Source: Areca catechu
Taxonomy: Eukaryota > Streptophyta > Magnoliopsida > Arecales > Arecaceae
Direction: 5' to 3'
DNA length: 64,000 nucleotides
Assembly (NCBI GenBank): GCA_021397845.1
Contig: CM038043.1
Location: forward strand, 30,813,501-30,877,500
Shown here: positions 22,407 to 34,072 of the stretch, in pieces
How the letters are laid out: every line of letters begins with the position of its first letter
Position numbering within the stretch: the first letter of the stretch is position 1
The notes under the pieces: generated by a model
What the model was told of the DNA's origin: nothing
What the model saw: only the letters and a program-made list of their open reading frames with translations
Database searches by the model: none
Position numbers and translations under genes: made by a program

Positions 22407-23980
22407 TGTTGCCCAGTAAGCAACCCAAGAGGGGGGTGAACTGGGTTTCTAAGAATTACTTGCAAGAATATGTGCCAATACAAGTATTAAATTAAGTGTT
22501 AGTGTGAGGTGAAATAGTATGCTCTTGAAGAGTATGCAGCAAAAATATAAATGAAACAAATATAAGAGCAAGTAAAAAAAGTTAGAGATAATCACAAACA
22601 CAAGCCAAGTATAGTGGTTCGGTGCTTTCCAATGCACCTACATATACTCCCCAAGGTCCACTTAGGAATTCACTATAATCTTCAATGATTATAGCCGATT
22701 AGTTTTCCAGGCTCACTAATCAAAACCCCTTTTGGTTTTTACAAGGCTCACCAAAAGAAACCTCTTAGTTTTCAAAGGCTAACCAATAACCTCCTTGGTT
22801 TTCAACTAGGCTTACCAAAAACCTCCTTTGTTTTCAAAGGCTAACCAATAACCTCCTTAGTTTTCAAAGGCTAACCAATAACCTCCTTGGTTTTATTCTT
22901 AGGCTTACCAAAAATCCTTACAACAAAGATATGAGATGAAGTAAAGTAAACAAGAAAAGCTTTCTAATATAAAGCTGATATCTCTTTGAAGCTTGGAGAA
23001 GTTTCTTGTCTTGAACTTGATGAAGCCTCAATCAATGCTCAAAAGTGTTGGACTTGAATGCTTTTTGATGGCTTTGAATGCTTAGAGACTTCTTTTTGCT
23101 TAGAGGTAGTTACTTTCAATGAATGGGAGTGAATGCATTTGCTTCTCTTTTTTTTTCTTATTCTATTCTCATCCTCTTGTATTTAATTTGATTTGAATCA
23201 CTTAAATATCATCCCAAGGCCTCAAAGTTGGTTTATGACTGTTAGATATGAAAAACTAGCCATTGGGAGCCAAGAGGGCCAAGTTCTACATTTGAAAAAC
23301 TAGTCGTTACTGTTCCCAAAACTCCAAGTATCGATACTTCAAGCTATGAGTCAATACTTAGGGTCGACACTTAAGTCCCATGAGTTGACACCTAGTTCAA
23401 AATTCTTCATTGAAGCTCTCTGGAATTCTCATGTGAGTCGACACTTTTTCAGGTGAGTCAACACTTGAGTCGACGCTTGATATCCATGAGTCGACACTTC
23501 AGGAAAGTCTTCAACTTCAGCAAGTTCTGTAAAAAAATTATCTCAGGCCTTGAGCCGATCCTTGATTCGACACCTTGAGTTGACACTTGAGTGGCGTGTG
23601 TCGATACTTTAGCCGTGCCATTTGAAACTCTTTTTGCATGCCGGCTTGAGTCGACACTTGCACTGCCATAAGTCAACACTTGAACTAGGAGTCGACACTT
23701 TAAATCGATACTTGCTGAGATTTCTTTAAAAATCACTAAATTTCTGCTGAGACCTTTTTGAGCTGAACTCTTTATGTCCTTTAAAGCATTTCTCAAGTAC
23801 TTAAGTCCATTTATAATTGATCTTTCATCCATACAAATGGTTTCTTCATCATTTCACAAGCAATCTAATTTAGTTGTTTTGATGAGTACTTTTTTTTATT
23901 AAATACACTTCAAAAATATGTTAGTACTTAACTTATACTTAAGTATTTTACTTATCATCAAAACAATAATGGAGTCAACA
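22407..23980 (-). repeat. 3' LTR of the Sirevirus
   Basis: On the minus strand it runs from TGTTGACTCCATTATTG to CTGGGCAACA (1574 bp). The half ending with CCAATTCACC...CCTCTTGGGTTG matches the 5' LTR fragment at 33264-34072. A cluster of GAGTCGACACTT-type palindromic motifs lies at about 23325-23715. Just outside, 23981-23995 reads AAATAGGGAGAT on the minus strand, a polypurine tract. Confidence 0.85.
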
Positions 23981-24000
23981 ATCTCCCTATTTTTGATGAT

Positions 24001-24728
24001 GACAAAATCTTTAAGTATAAATTATATAATAAGCTCTTAAAAGAATTTTCAATTTGCATAAAGCTCATTGCATTTTCTATTGTAGTAAAAAGATAAAGTC
24101 TAAAAGCTCATTTGAATTGAATTAGAACAATAAGAGTATCAGAGCTAAAAATAATTTCATATATCATGATACTCTACATGAGTATCAGAGATAAATCATG
24201 CTTTAAGATAAGAAAATCATCATAGAGCAATAGTGAATGAAATCAAAAAGAAATTTTTGAATAAAAGATTAAAGAGTAAAAATTACTCCCCCTCAAAAGA
24301 TGATTCAAAAAATTGATTTTCAATGAGTTTTCATAAACAAAAAGCTGAAATTAAAGATTTGAGCAAACTGAATTACTCAAAACAACAAAGGAAGGATTAC
24401 TCTCCCTCACTCATTGCACATTTTACATTCAATTTTCTCTCACATATTACTCACTTAATTCTTCCATATCACTCATTTCACTTTTACTTAATTCTCTCCC
24501 TTTTTGTCAACATAAAAAAGGTTAGACCAGAGGGAAAGATGAAATCATCACAGAAATTTAGCAATTATAGAAGAGATAACATCTAAAGGCAAAGTATTGA
24601 TGTAAAAATTCTATTCATTCATTGAAATACAATTCATACATTGATACAGGTAAAGATACAAGATAGTAAGCAAACATAAAAGCATACAAAAGTGCTGAAA
24701 TATAAGTTATCTAAGCATAAAGACTATC
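24001..24728. other. 3' untranslated region of the Sirevirus
   Basis: AT-rich sequence between the extra ORF and the PPT. No coding signal; a TTTGATGATGACAAAATCTTTAAG-like stretch, also found at the start of these LTRs, lies beside the PPT. Confidence 0.55.
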
Positions 24729-27700
24729 CTAAGCAGATTCCTCGTCATCCGAGGATCCAATCTCGATCGGTGTAATATCAGTAGAAGAATGAGATCGAGG
24801 CCACATGGGTCAAAGATCAGCAAGACAGGTCCTGGTCGGTCTCGATATGCCATGACGTCCTAGTCCTCTACGTCTAACATAAGTCCTATCTCTAGCTAGT
24901 GTGAAAGAGGTAGAAGCTATGTCAGCAATAGGATCTGCACTAACCAAAATGGCAGTATCAAGAACAATATGAAGGGGGGTGTGATCAAAGATAGGTCCTA
25001 AATCAAGATGGTGGAAACCAGGGATATAGAATCCTAGTTCTTTGATAAGAGAGGATGTATGCAAAGATGGAGAATGAATGATAGGAGTATTAAAAGCTGA
25101 TGGTATGACAGGAGTAGATGCATGAATGGAAGTAGGATATGGATCAGATCTGAAAATATGATCTAGATGGGTCAAGAATAGGACTCCTAGGAAGGTCAGC
25201 TGCTGCCTCTGGCACTGGCTCTATCATCATATCATCAAACTCAAACTCAGTTGAGTCCGTCTCATCATCTCCAAATCCGGTCCTGGAGTAGGTGGTGCTG
25301 GAGGTGAATCAGCTGGAGCTGAAGGTGCAGGAGCACCGCTTGAAGAAGGTCTAGCCAGAGCAGACAAAATATCAGAGATGCCATCACTCAGTCCTCGATG
25401 GCTCTCTCTCATCTACATATGAATCCAGCCGACTCACTGATGAATGATCATCACCTCAATCTTAATGTGAGCGACCCTATCCTCTAGGCTGTTTGAAGCT
25501 CCAAGGATATCTGTCCTCTATGCTGGCATAGGCTAAGGAGCTGGCTCGGGTTGCGCTGAAGGCTCGGGCTGTGTCTCAGATGTCTCTCTGTGAATCTCAG
25601 ATGGTCCTGCCTCTCCTGAAAAGATGTGCTCCTCCTTTGTTGGCTCTACCTTGTGATTTTGATGAATAACAAAATGTTGAGTACATATTGTATACTAATG
25701 ATTATTTCTAGTTATGAGTTTTTAGAAAACAAGCACCTCAAATTTTCAAAATTAAAGTTTCATGGCACGCTTTGGCATGAAGTATCTTTCATGATTTGAG
25801 GAGTCTTTTCCATGCAAAAAGTGCTTAAACAAATTCAGTTATTGCTTATTTATATTTCATTTAAGTTTCATAAACAATACTTACGTTTTTGGGTTGATTG
25901 GTACTTAATTCTGAATTTTACAGAACCAAGTGTCAACACCTGGAAGGCTATGTATCGACACTTCAGCATTTGGCATGCAGAAAATCTCCTTAGCACACCA
26001 AGTGTCATCACCCAGAACTCAAGTGTCGACACCTGAAACTCAAGTGTCGACACTTAAGTTTCCAAGTATCGACTCAAGGCCTGAGACTTTTTGAAAATCC
26101 AGAACTTGGCCATGGAGAGTTTTTGTGTCAAGTGTCAACACCTGCGAATTAAGTGTCAATAATTGAAAGTTCAAGTGTCGACACCTGATAACCAAGTATC
26201 GATACCTGATAGCCAAGTGTCGACACTCGGGTTCTGATAGCCCTAACAGATCTATTTTTTTGAATTGCAGAAATATCTTTTCAAGCTCCCAACGGCTAGT
26301 TTTGAAGCTACAATGGTCTCAAACCATTTTTTAAAAGTTTTTGAAGTATTTAAGCTTCACCAAACTCATTCTTGAAGCTTTGAAGTCCATTGAAAGCTCA
26401 AAAACTAATATTCCCTCAAGAACTTCACTTCAAAAGCCATTAAAAGAGAGATTCCCTGAAAAAGCTTACAAGCTTATCCTTTCATCATTCCAAAAAGAGA
26501 GCTTGAAGAATATTCCAAGGAGAAGACAAGACAAGCATCAATTAGAGCCTTAAAGCTTTCATTCTACTCTTGAAAAGAGTTTGTTTTGTTTATTTAAATT
26601 GTATATCTGAAATTCTCTTGTGTTTTGACCTAGCATTCAAGGGTTTCTTAAAAGTAGGTTGTTGTGGTTGTTGGTGAGCCAAAGGGACAAAACCAACTAG
26701 GGTTGACTTGTGAGCCTGAAGCCAAAATATGTGTAAAGGTTTGTTGTTAAGCCTAGGTGATAAAACCAACATAGGTTTTGACTTGTAAGCCTTTGAAAAA
26801 ATAAGTCGGCTGTAATCTTGGAGAGATTATAGTGGAATTCCCAATGATGGCTTGGAGAGTGGATGTAGGTGCTAGGTTAGCACCGAACCACTATAAATCT
26901 TATGTTTGTGTGTGATTGTCTCTTTTATTTCTTGCACTCTATTACTTGAACTCTAATTATTGCTTTCCATTGCATATAATTTAGTACATAAATCACATTG
27001 TTCACAAACACCACAAGGCCTGCACATTATTGCTTTAAATTTTTAAAAGATCCAATTCACCCCCTCTTGAGTTCCATTTCTGGGCAACATCCTTCGCTAT
27101 CTCATAATCTATGTCAGCGACCTATCCAGATATGGATCATCTCCACTAGCCTCTAACAAGCTAATACCCCATCCTGTGTAGTGATCTGATGTCATAGACG
27201 TCTGTGTGTAATAGCTACCTGTAGGGCTCATCATCCATGATCACTCCATAAGCTCTAAATAGTAGTGTCAAACCCATCCCATAGGGTAGACACAATCTCT
27301 AACTGATCGATGCCTCGGTCAACTGGTGGACCATGAGTACCGGGAGGCATACAGGAGTGTGGTTTACTAAAGATACCATCACCAGAAGCTCGTGCTATGT
27401 GATGAAGTTGAATCGGCCGGTCTTTGATAGAAGGATCCGGGCAACTATATGGTGCAGCAACCTCATCTCAGGCGTTAGCCTTGATGCAACAACAGTGGCT
27501 CCCTCAAAAAGATCATCTATCTTAAAGATGCATCGGAGTCTACTAATCCTATCAACTAGAGCATCCACAACTGATCCTCTCATGGGAATGTCCCATACTT
27601 TGCTCAAGATTTTTGCTGATATAGGAGCATCTCTGTCTCAGACCTGAGCAATCCAGCCATCATTACCTCAGGCAAGCGATCCATAAAACTCTTTAATAAG

Positions 27701-27977
27701 TCATAGGTAGAGTCTTTGATAATGAACAGAATGAAGCCAAACCTACATCCCTCGGCCACTGGCCTATTTTGAAGCGCTGCTGATCAATGAAGTCGAAGTC
27801 CACTCAGTGACCACCGATAATAGTCTTCGATCCCATTCTGTTTACTACGGAAACTGGGGGTCTAGTAGGAATATCATGCTTAACCGCTGCACTAGCCTCA
27901 TGCCTTCCCTTAGTTCTCCTTTCTTCCTCCTGAATAGATGGTCTTAGATGCCGGACAACTTGCTTCCTAGGCCCCAT
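24729..27977 (-). pseudogene. Extra ORF after pol in the Sirevirus (split by a solo LTR)
   Basis: It starts at ATG 27977 (MGPRKQVVRHLRPS) and can be followed to a stop at 24729-24731 (SSDDEESA). The part at 27395-27607 encodes VWDIPMRGSVVDAL and LTPEMRLLHHIVARILLSKTG, resembling the plant 'putative transposon protein' domain found in many retroelement ORFs; this is a tentative match. After the nested LTR (25638-27089) the protein continues as a Pro/Ser/Ala-rich, low-complexity tail (25227-25630, 24810-25175). I see no signal peptide or membrane segment, so an envelope role is not supported. Several stops and frameshifts are present. Confidence 0.55.
25638..27089 (+). mobile_element. Solo Sirevirus-type LTR inside the extra ORF
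   Basis: It starts TGTTGGCTCTACC, ends TGGGCAACA and is flanked on both sides by TCCTT (25633-25637 and 27090-27094). The orientation is opposite to the host element. No internal region remains, so it arose by LTR-LTR recombination. An array of AAGTGTCGACACC-type motifs occupies about 25925-26235. Confidence 0.95.
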
Positions 27978-28249
27978 TCTAAAGATACAAGATGGAAATG
28001 CAAGAGGAAAAGAAAATTAGGGTTTCTATGATAGAAACACAATGAAACAGAAAGAAGAATAGTGGAAATAGGAGAATGAATAGTGAAAAACTGAATAGAA
28101 CCTATCCCAATCGAAGAATCGATCGATTGAATCTAAGATTGGAGGGAAAAGGATGATGGAGCTCGATTAGGGGATGAGTCGGCTCAAACTGGAGTGGAAA
28201 AATCTAAGAAAAATGTATGTTTTCCCTTATTTTAGGTCGGTATGTGGTC

Positions 28250-28328
28250 GTTCAAGTGTCAACTCACGACACATAATCAAGTATTGACACTTTCGGGTGT
28301 CGACACTTACAAGTGTTGACACTTTGAC
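28250..28328 (-). promoter_or_regulatory. LTR-type palindrome cluster upstream of the extra ORF
   Basis: Four variants of AAGTGTCGACACTT lie within about 80 bases, between the RNase H stop and the extra ORF. The same motif forms the arrays in the Sirevirus LTRs, where it sits upstream of the promoter. A CTAAAATAAGG stretch at about 28224-28236 and a long pyrimidine-rich stretch (28000-28150, minus strand) follow before the ATG at 27977. Confidence 0.55.
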
Positions 28329-28452
28329 TAAAAATCAAAAAAAAATGGGAATGGACCAAAGATCAAAATAGGAAGGATTTTAAGAAATTTGAACAATATT
28401 AATAAGCAATCTTGATCAAACAAGGGTCAAGGATTGTGAAGAATTGGAAATT

Positions 28453-28919
28453 TCAAACAAAAGGGTTGATGACCCCAAGTTCTCTTCTAATCATATTGAA
28501 TCGATCTTCTTGGAGAGGCTTAGTCAATATGTCAGCTAGTTGTATTTCAGTACTAACAAATTCAAGCATAATATCATTATTTTTAACATGATTTCTAATA
28601 AAATGATGCCTAATTTCAAAATGCTTACTTTTAGAGTGCTGAACAGGATTTTTAGTTAAGTTTATAGCACTAATATTATCACATCTTATGGGTGTCTTAA
28701 TTAGTTTGATTCCAAAATCTTCAAGTTGTTGCTTAATCCACAAGATTTGAGCACAATAACTTCCTGCTATAATATACTTAGCCTCTGCTGTGGATAGTGC
28801 AACCGAAGTTTGTTTCTTTCTAAATCAGGAGATTAAGTTAACTCCAAGAAATTGCCAAGTTTCACTTATGCTTTTTCTGTCTAATTTATACACAGCAAAT
28901 TCAGCATCAGAATATTCAA
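28453..28919 (-). pseudogene. pol: Sirevirus RNase H
   Basis: The C-terminal piece (28743-28453, 96 aa) is intact and shows the copia RNase H end: IRCDNISAINLTKNPVQHSKSKHFEIRHHFIR, then ADILTKPLQEDRF. The upstream part with the ETEY-type block is in another frame. It normally degrades the RNA strand of the replication intermediate. Position between RT and the extra ORF is as expected for copia order. Confidence 0.8.
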
Positions 28920-29870
28920 TTAAATCAATAGATGAATCTCTAGAATACCACAAACAATATTAATTGTACCATATAAGTATTTAAATATGCTCTTAATAGC
29001 CAACAGATGAGATTCTTTAGGATCAGACTGATATCTAGCATACATACAAATACTAAACATGATATCTGGTCTACTAGCAGTCAGATATAATAAAGAGCTA
29101 ATCATTCCTCTATAAATTTTTGATCAATTGATTTACCATGTTCATCCTTATCAAGTTTACATGAGGGGCTCATAGGTGTACCTATTCATCTGATAGTCTC
29201 CATCCCAAACTTTTTAAAGATTTTTCTTAAATACTTAGCTTGGTTGATGAAGATTCCATCTTTGGTTTGCTTGATTTGGAGTCCAAGAAAAAAGTTGAGT
29301 TCTCCCATCATGCTCATTTCAAACTCTCTCTGCATAAGCTTGGCAAACTCTTGACATAGAAGTTCATTAGTAGCATCGAATATAATGTCATCAACATAAA
29401 TTTGTATTATTATCAAGTCATCATTTTTCTTCTTCAGAAATAATGTAGTGTCAACATGGCCTCTAGATAAATCATTTAAACATGATCAAGATGTGCATGA
29501 TTTTCAAATCCAGGTGGTTGTTCAACAAATACTTCTTCGATAATAAAACCATTTAGAAAAGCACTTTTAACATCCAATTGAAATAATTTGAAGTTCATAA
29601 AATAAACAAATGCTAAAAGTAATCTAATTACCTCAAGTCTAACAACAGGAGCAAAGGTTTCATCAAAATCAAACCCTTTTTCCTGATTGTAGCCTTTGGC
29701 AACTTAGCCTAGCTTTATTTCTAGTTACAATACCATTTTCATCCAATTTATTCCTAAATATCCATTTTGTGTCAATAATTGAAACATTAGATGGTCTTTC
29801 TATTATGGTACAAACATTATTTCTTTCAAATTTATTTAATTCTTCTTGCATGGCATTTATCCATTAGGAT
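28920..29870 (-). pseudogene. pol: Sirevirus reverse transcriptase
   Basis: Pieces in more than one frame give the copia RT order: IIDTKWIFRNKLDENG (29851-29669), then IYVDDIIFDATNELLCQEFAKLM and LNFFLGLQIKQTKDGIF (29416-29186), then MISSLLYLTASRPDIMFSI (29105-28920). The catalytic YVDD is kept, but frameshifts between the pieces (about 29660 and 29440) and near 29110 break the protein. The thumb and connection blocks look otherwise well preserved, so the copy is younger than Tat1 and Tat2. Confidence 0.85.
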
Positions 29871-30146
29871 CTTTTTCAGCATCTTCAAAATATTTTGGTT
29901 TTACTTGAAAAACAAAATCAATATAATCACATTCATTTCTAATTGAAGATCAAGTTCTTACCCCTTTTGATGGATCACCTAGGATTAATTTCTTAGGATG
30001 TCCATGAGCATACCTCCACTCCTTGGGTAGATCTTGTTGCTTTGGTTTGGATTGTATGACTTCTTCTCTTTCATTCTTATCTTGATCTTCTTCACTTTAT
30101 TGAAAAGGTTGATCATCCAATGTCAGCTTCTTTAACTTTTTAACAC

Positions 30147-31129
30147 CTACACATGTATCAGAAGTATCCTCTTTTCTAGAGGATTTTTACTGGATTCTTT
30201 AAAGACTACATGCACAGACTCCTCTACTACTAAGGTTCTCTTGTTAAAAACTCTGTATGCCCTGCTTGATATAAAGTATCCTAAGAAGATACCTTCATAA
30301 GACTTGGCATCAAATTTATCTAAATTATCCTTACCATTATTCATGATAAAGCATTTACAACCAAAAATACGAAAATACTTTAAAGTTGGTTTTCTTTGAT
30401 TCCAAAGCTCATAAGGAGTTTTCTTTAAAATTGGATGAATTAAAACATGATTTAAGATATAACAAGTAGTATTAACTACTTCAACCCAAAAATATCTTGG
30501 CAAATCATTTTCACAAAGCATAGTGCATGCCCTTTCTTCTAAAATATGATTTTTCCTATCTACAATCCCATTTTATTAAGATATCCTAGATACAGAAAAA
30601 TTATGTTTAATTCCTTTTTTATTGCAAAAGTTTTTAAAATTCTGATTTTCAAATTCAGAACCATGATCACTGTGAATGCAAATAACTGAAGAACCTTTTT
30701 TATTTGAAACTTTTTGATAAAGTTTCATGAATGTTGAAAATGATTCGTCTTTATGAGTAAGAAATAAAACTCATGTAAACCGTGAAAAATCATCCACTAT
30801 AACTAATCCATATCTCTTACCTCTTAGGCTAGATGTCCTAGTTGGTTCAAAAAGATCCATATGGAGTAGTTCTAATGGCCTAGAAGTTATAACAAAACCT
30901 TTAAGTTTAATAGATGTTTTTACTTGTTTTCTAAATTGGCATGCTTTACAAATTTTATTTTTCTCAAAACTAAGTTTTGGTAAATTCTTACTAAATCATT
31001 TTTGCAAAGTTTTGATAGTAAAAACATGCTTGCATGACCTAATCTACGATGCCAAAGCCAACTAGTCTCGTTAATAGTGGAATTCATTGCAACCAGGCAT
31101 TCTCCATTAGGCAAAGATAAATTATCCAA
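30147..31129 (-). pseudogene. pol: Sirevirus integrase with pre-integrase zinc domain
   Basis: The piece 31129-30920 encodes the GAG-pre-integrase block (SWLWHRRLGHASMFLLSKL, then CKNDLV). The catalytic core (about 30900-30540) is scattered over frames, and 30521-30147 encodes the end of the core and the C-terminal part: CYILNHVLIHPILKKTPYELWNQRKP and FRIFGCKCFIMN, KSYEGIFLGY. These are characteristic of copia integrase. Many stops exist in the core. Confidence 0.8.
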
Positions 31130-31480
31130 ATCAACAAATAGTTATTACCATGCCTTTTTCCAATGAATTTCACTTCAATTTTATCAGTACTAGCAATCAT
31201 GCAAAAAGATGATTCGAAAATAACTTGAAAATCTTTATCACAAAATTGACTAATACTAAGAAGATTATGCTTTAAATCTTCAACTAAAAGAACATTATCA
31301 ATCCAAGTAGAAGGAGAGATGTAAACCTTACCAAAACCAATGATTTTTTTTTTACCATTATTACTAAAGGTTACACTCCCTCCATTTATTACTTCAAGAG
31401 AGGTGAATTGCTTCACATCTCATGTCATGTGCCTTGAGCAACCATTATCAAGATACCACAGTCTTTTGTTTTCATTGGTT
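31084..31480 (-). pseudogene. pol: Sirevirus aspartic protease
   Basis: On the minus strand a WYLDNGCSRHMT block lies at about 31455-31420, the copia protease active site (usually D-S-G; here D-N-G), followed by one stop and the open piece 31416-31084 with GGSVTFSNNGKKKIIGFGKVYI and LKHNLLSISQFCD. The stretch then runs into the pre-integrase block. The Asp is present; the second residue of the triad differs from the common form but Asn is tolerated in some families. Confidence 0.75.
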
Positions 31481-31589
31481 GCAAGACATACTTGCAAAAT
31501 AAATTAAGTTTTATTTTTAGGTACCCAAGCCAACTTGGGTCCTTTAGGGTTAGTATTAAAAGTGGTTCCTTTTAGAATCCAAATCCTTC

Positions 31590-33200
31590 TAGAATCATTA
31601 TTTTTTTTTAAATTACATTAAAAATCTTTATGACCTACTCTTTTGCAAGAAAAGCATGTAATGCTAGATGATGCAGGTACAAAAAGTTTTTTGAAATAAT
31701 TTTGCTATTTTTAAGGTCTATAATCTAATCCAGCTTTATTAAAAATAGCTCTTTGATTGTTTAAAAAAGATTTAACTTTTCAGAACTATATGTGAATTTT
31801 TCAACAAAAGGTTTTATCCTATCAAGCTCATCTTTATATTGCTTATTTTCTATTTCAAGATCTTTACTTTTCTTCAAAAGTTCATAATTTGAAATAATTA
31901 CTTTAGATCTTTTTAAAACTTCATTTTCCATAGATAAAGTATTGTTTTTCTTTTCTAAAACATCAATCTTGTTTTTCAAATCATTGACTTCATTTAAAAG
32001 AGTAGTGTTTTCATGTGAAAAATTGTTTGCATGCTTTTTCAACTTTCTATTTTCAGAAATCATCATCTTATGGTCATGCATCAATTCATCAAATGCAACT
32101 CTTAATTCATCAAAAGTATAATCTATTTCAAGATCAAAATTTACCTCTTCTTTTTTATGTTGTTGTGCCATGAAACATAGATTGGCGACTTCAGTTGATT
32201 CTTCATCTAAACTAGAGTCCTCACTGTCACTCTAGGTCATCATCATTGCCTTCTTTCTAAGCTTTTTTCTTGATTTCTTTAGGAGAGGGCAGTCAAACTT
32301 GTAGTGTCCAGGCTTCTTGCATTCAAAGCAGATAGGTACCTCCTTCTTCTTGTCCTTTTCTTTCTCTTTTTCTTTTCCTTTTTCTTTACTTGGTTGAAAT
32401 TTTTTCTTGTAAGGGAATTTCTTTCTCCTTATGAATCTTCTAAATTTTCTTGCTAGAAGAGCTTCCTCACTCTCATCTTCTTCTGCTTCTTCTGATTCTT
32501 CATTTGAGGATTCTTCTTGAGTAGTAGACTTGAAAGCTATCCCATTTTTCTTTTTATCCAAATCCATAGACTTTTGTTTCAAATTTAGTTTATAAATCAT
32601 GAACGATCCTACTAGCTACTCCAATGGTAGTTTGTCAACATCTTTGGATCCCAAGATGTTGGAAGTGACCTGAAAGTTTTGTTAATAAGATCAGCATTAG
32701 ACATAATTTTACCTAAACTTCTCATGCCATTTACAATGTTTATGAATCTAGTATACATGTCAGTGATAGATTTATTTGGTTCCATGCGAAACATCACATA
32801 AGTGTGCACTAATATATTAACCTTAGTGTTCTTCACTTGATCAGTACCCTCATAGGTAACCTCAAGTGTGTTCCATATTTTTTTGGCAGATGTGCATGTA
32901 GAAATCCTATTGAACTCACTAGGATCAAATGCATAATAAAGAAAATTCATTGCTTTTGCATTGATTTCGGATTGTTTAATGTCATTCTCATCCCAATCCT
33001 CTTCAAGCTTTGAGATGGAAATACCATTAACCATGACTGAAGGAATATGAAGACCTTTATCAACTACTTTTCATAAATTATAATCTATAGAATGCATGTA
33101 AATTTTAATTCTAGTTTTCCAATAAGTATAGTTTATTCCATTAAAGTATGGAGAGTCTGTTTGAGGCTTGTCTCTCAACTACACTAGTACCAAGGGGGGT
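31590..33200 (-). pseudogene. gag: Sirevirus gag
   Basis: The UBN2-type Gag begins near 33200 (PYFNGINYTYWK, followed by a TGA where Trp is usual) and continues in 33034-32612 with KIWNTLEVTYEGT and MYTRFINIVNGMRSLG. The next piece (32600-32232) has an acidic, then Lys-rich stretch and the zinc knuckle CFECKKPGHYKFDC; 32171-31761 is a long coiled coil (heptads of Leu/Asn/Lys), typical of Sirevirus Gag. A second CFSCKRVGHKDF block lies near 31650. Three or more breaks separate these pieces. Confidence 0.8.
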
Positions 33201-33248
33201 TGCCATAGATCTTTACTCAAGACGGTTAGACCTATATACTGAGAACGT

Positions 33249-33261
33249 GGCTCTGATACCA
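33249..33261 (-). other. PBS of the Sirevirus
   Basis: On the minus strand TGGTATCAGAGCC, complementary to initiator Met tRNA, two bases from the LTR end GGGCAACA at 33264. Confidence 0.9.
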
Positions 33262-33263
33262 CT

Positions 33264-34072
33264 TGTTGCCCAATAAGCAACCCAAGAGGGGGGGTGAATT
33301 GGGTTTCTAAAAATTACTTGCAAGAATATGTGCCAATACAAGTATTAAATTAAGTGCTAGTGTGAGGTAAAATAGTATGCTCTTGAAGAGTATGCAACGA
33401 AAATATAAATGCAACAAATATAAGAGCAAGTAAAAAAAGCTAGAGACAATCATAAACACAAGCCAAGTATAATGGTTCAGTGCTTTCCAATGTACCTACA
33501 TCCACTCCCCAAGGTCCACTCCTATGATTACAGCCGATTAGTTTTCTAGGCTCACTAATCAAAATCACTTTTGTTTTTTACAAGGCTCACCAAAAGAAAC
33601 CTCTTGATTTTCAAAGGCTAACCAATAACCTCCTTGTTTTCAACTAGGTTTACCAAAAAGCTTCTTGATTTTCAAAGGCTAACCAATAACCTCCTTGGTT
33701 TTCAAAGTCTAACTAATAACCTCCTTGGTTTTGTTCTTAGGCTTACCAAAAACCCTTACAACAAAGATATGAGATGAAGTAAAGTAAACAAGAAAAGCTT
33801 TCTAATATAAAGATGATATCTTTTTGCAGCTTGGAGAAGTTGCTTGTCTTGAACTTGATGAAGCCTCAATCGATGCTCAAAAGTGTTGGACTTGAGTGCT
33901 TCTTGATGGCTTTGAATGCTTGGAGACTTCTTTGTGTTTGGAGGTAGTTGCTCTCAATGAATGGGAGTGAATGTACTTGCTTCTCTTTCTTTTTCTTATT
34001 TCCTTCTCATCCTCTTGTGTTTTAATTTGATTTGAATCACTTAAATACCATCCCAAGGTCTCAAAGTTAGTT
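33264..34072 (-). repeat. 5' LTR of the Sirevirus, truncated
   Basis: It matches about the first 810 bases of 22407-23220 closely, including the repeated ACCAATAACCTCCTTGGTTTTC segments. Homology ends at 34072, after GTTAGTT, where the 3' LTR continues GGTTTATGACTG but this copy passes into another LTR. Confidence 0.85.

Larger units (their letters stand above)
22407..34072 (-). mobile_element. Sirevirus-type Ty1/copia element, minus strand, 5' LTR truncated
   Basis: Order on the minus strand: 5' LTR fragment (34072-33264), PBS, gag with a CCHC knuckle and coiled coil, protease, integrase, RT, RNase H, a long extra 3' ORF, PPT, 3' LTR (23980-22407). Long internal region and an ORF after pol fit the Sirevirus lineage. 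All coding parts carry stops or frameshifts. The outer end is lost because an Angela-type LTR starts at 34073 inside the 5' LTR, so no TSD can be checked; TGAGT lies at 22402-22406 on the other side. Confidence 0.85.

Noticed and set aside
24729..27977. Sirevirus extra ORF as an envelope gene
   Set aside because: No signal peptide, no membrane segment and no coiled-coil fusion region visible; tentative match is to a plant transposon domain.
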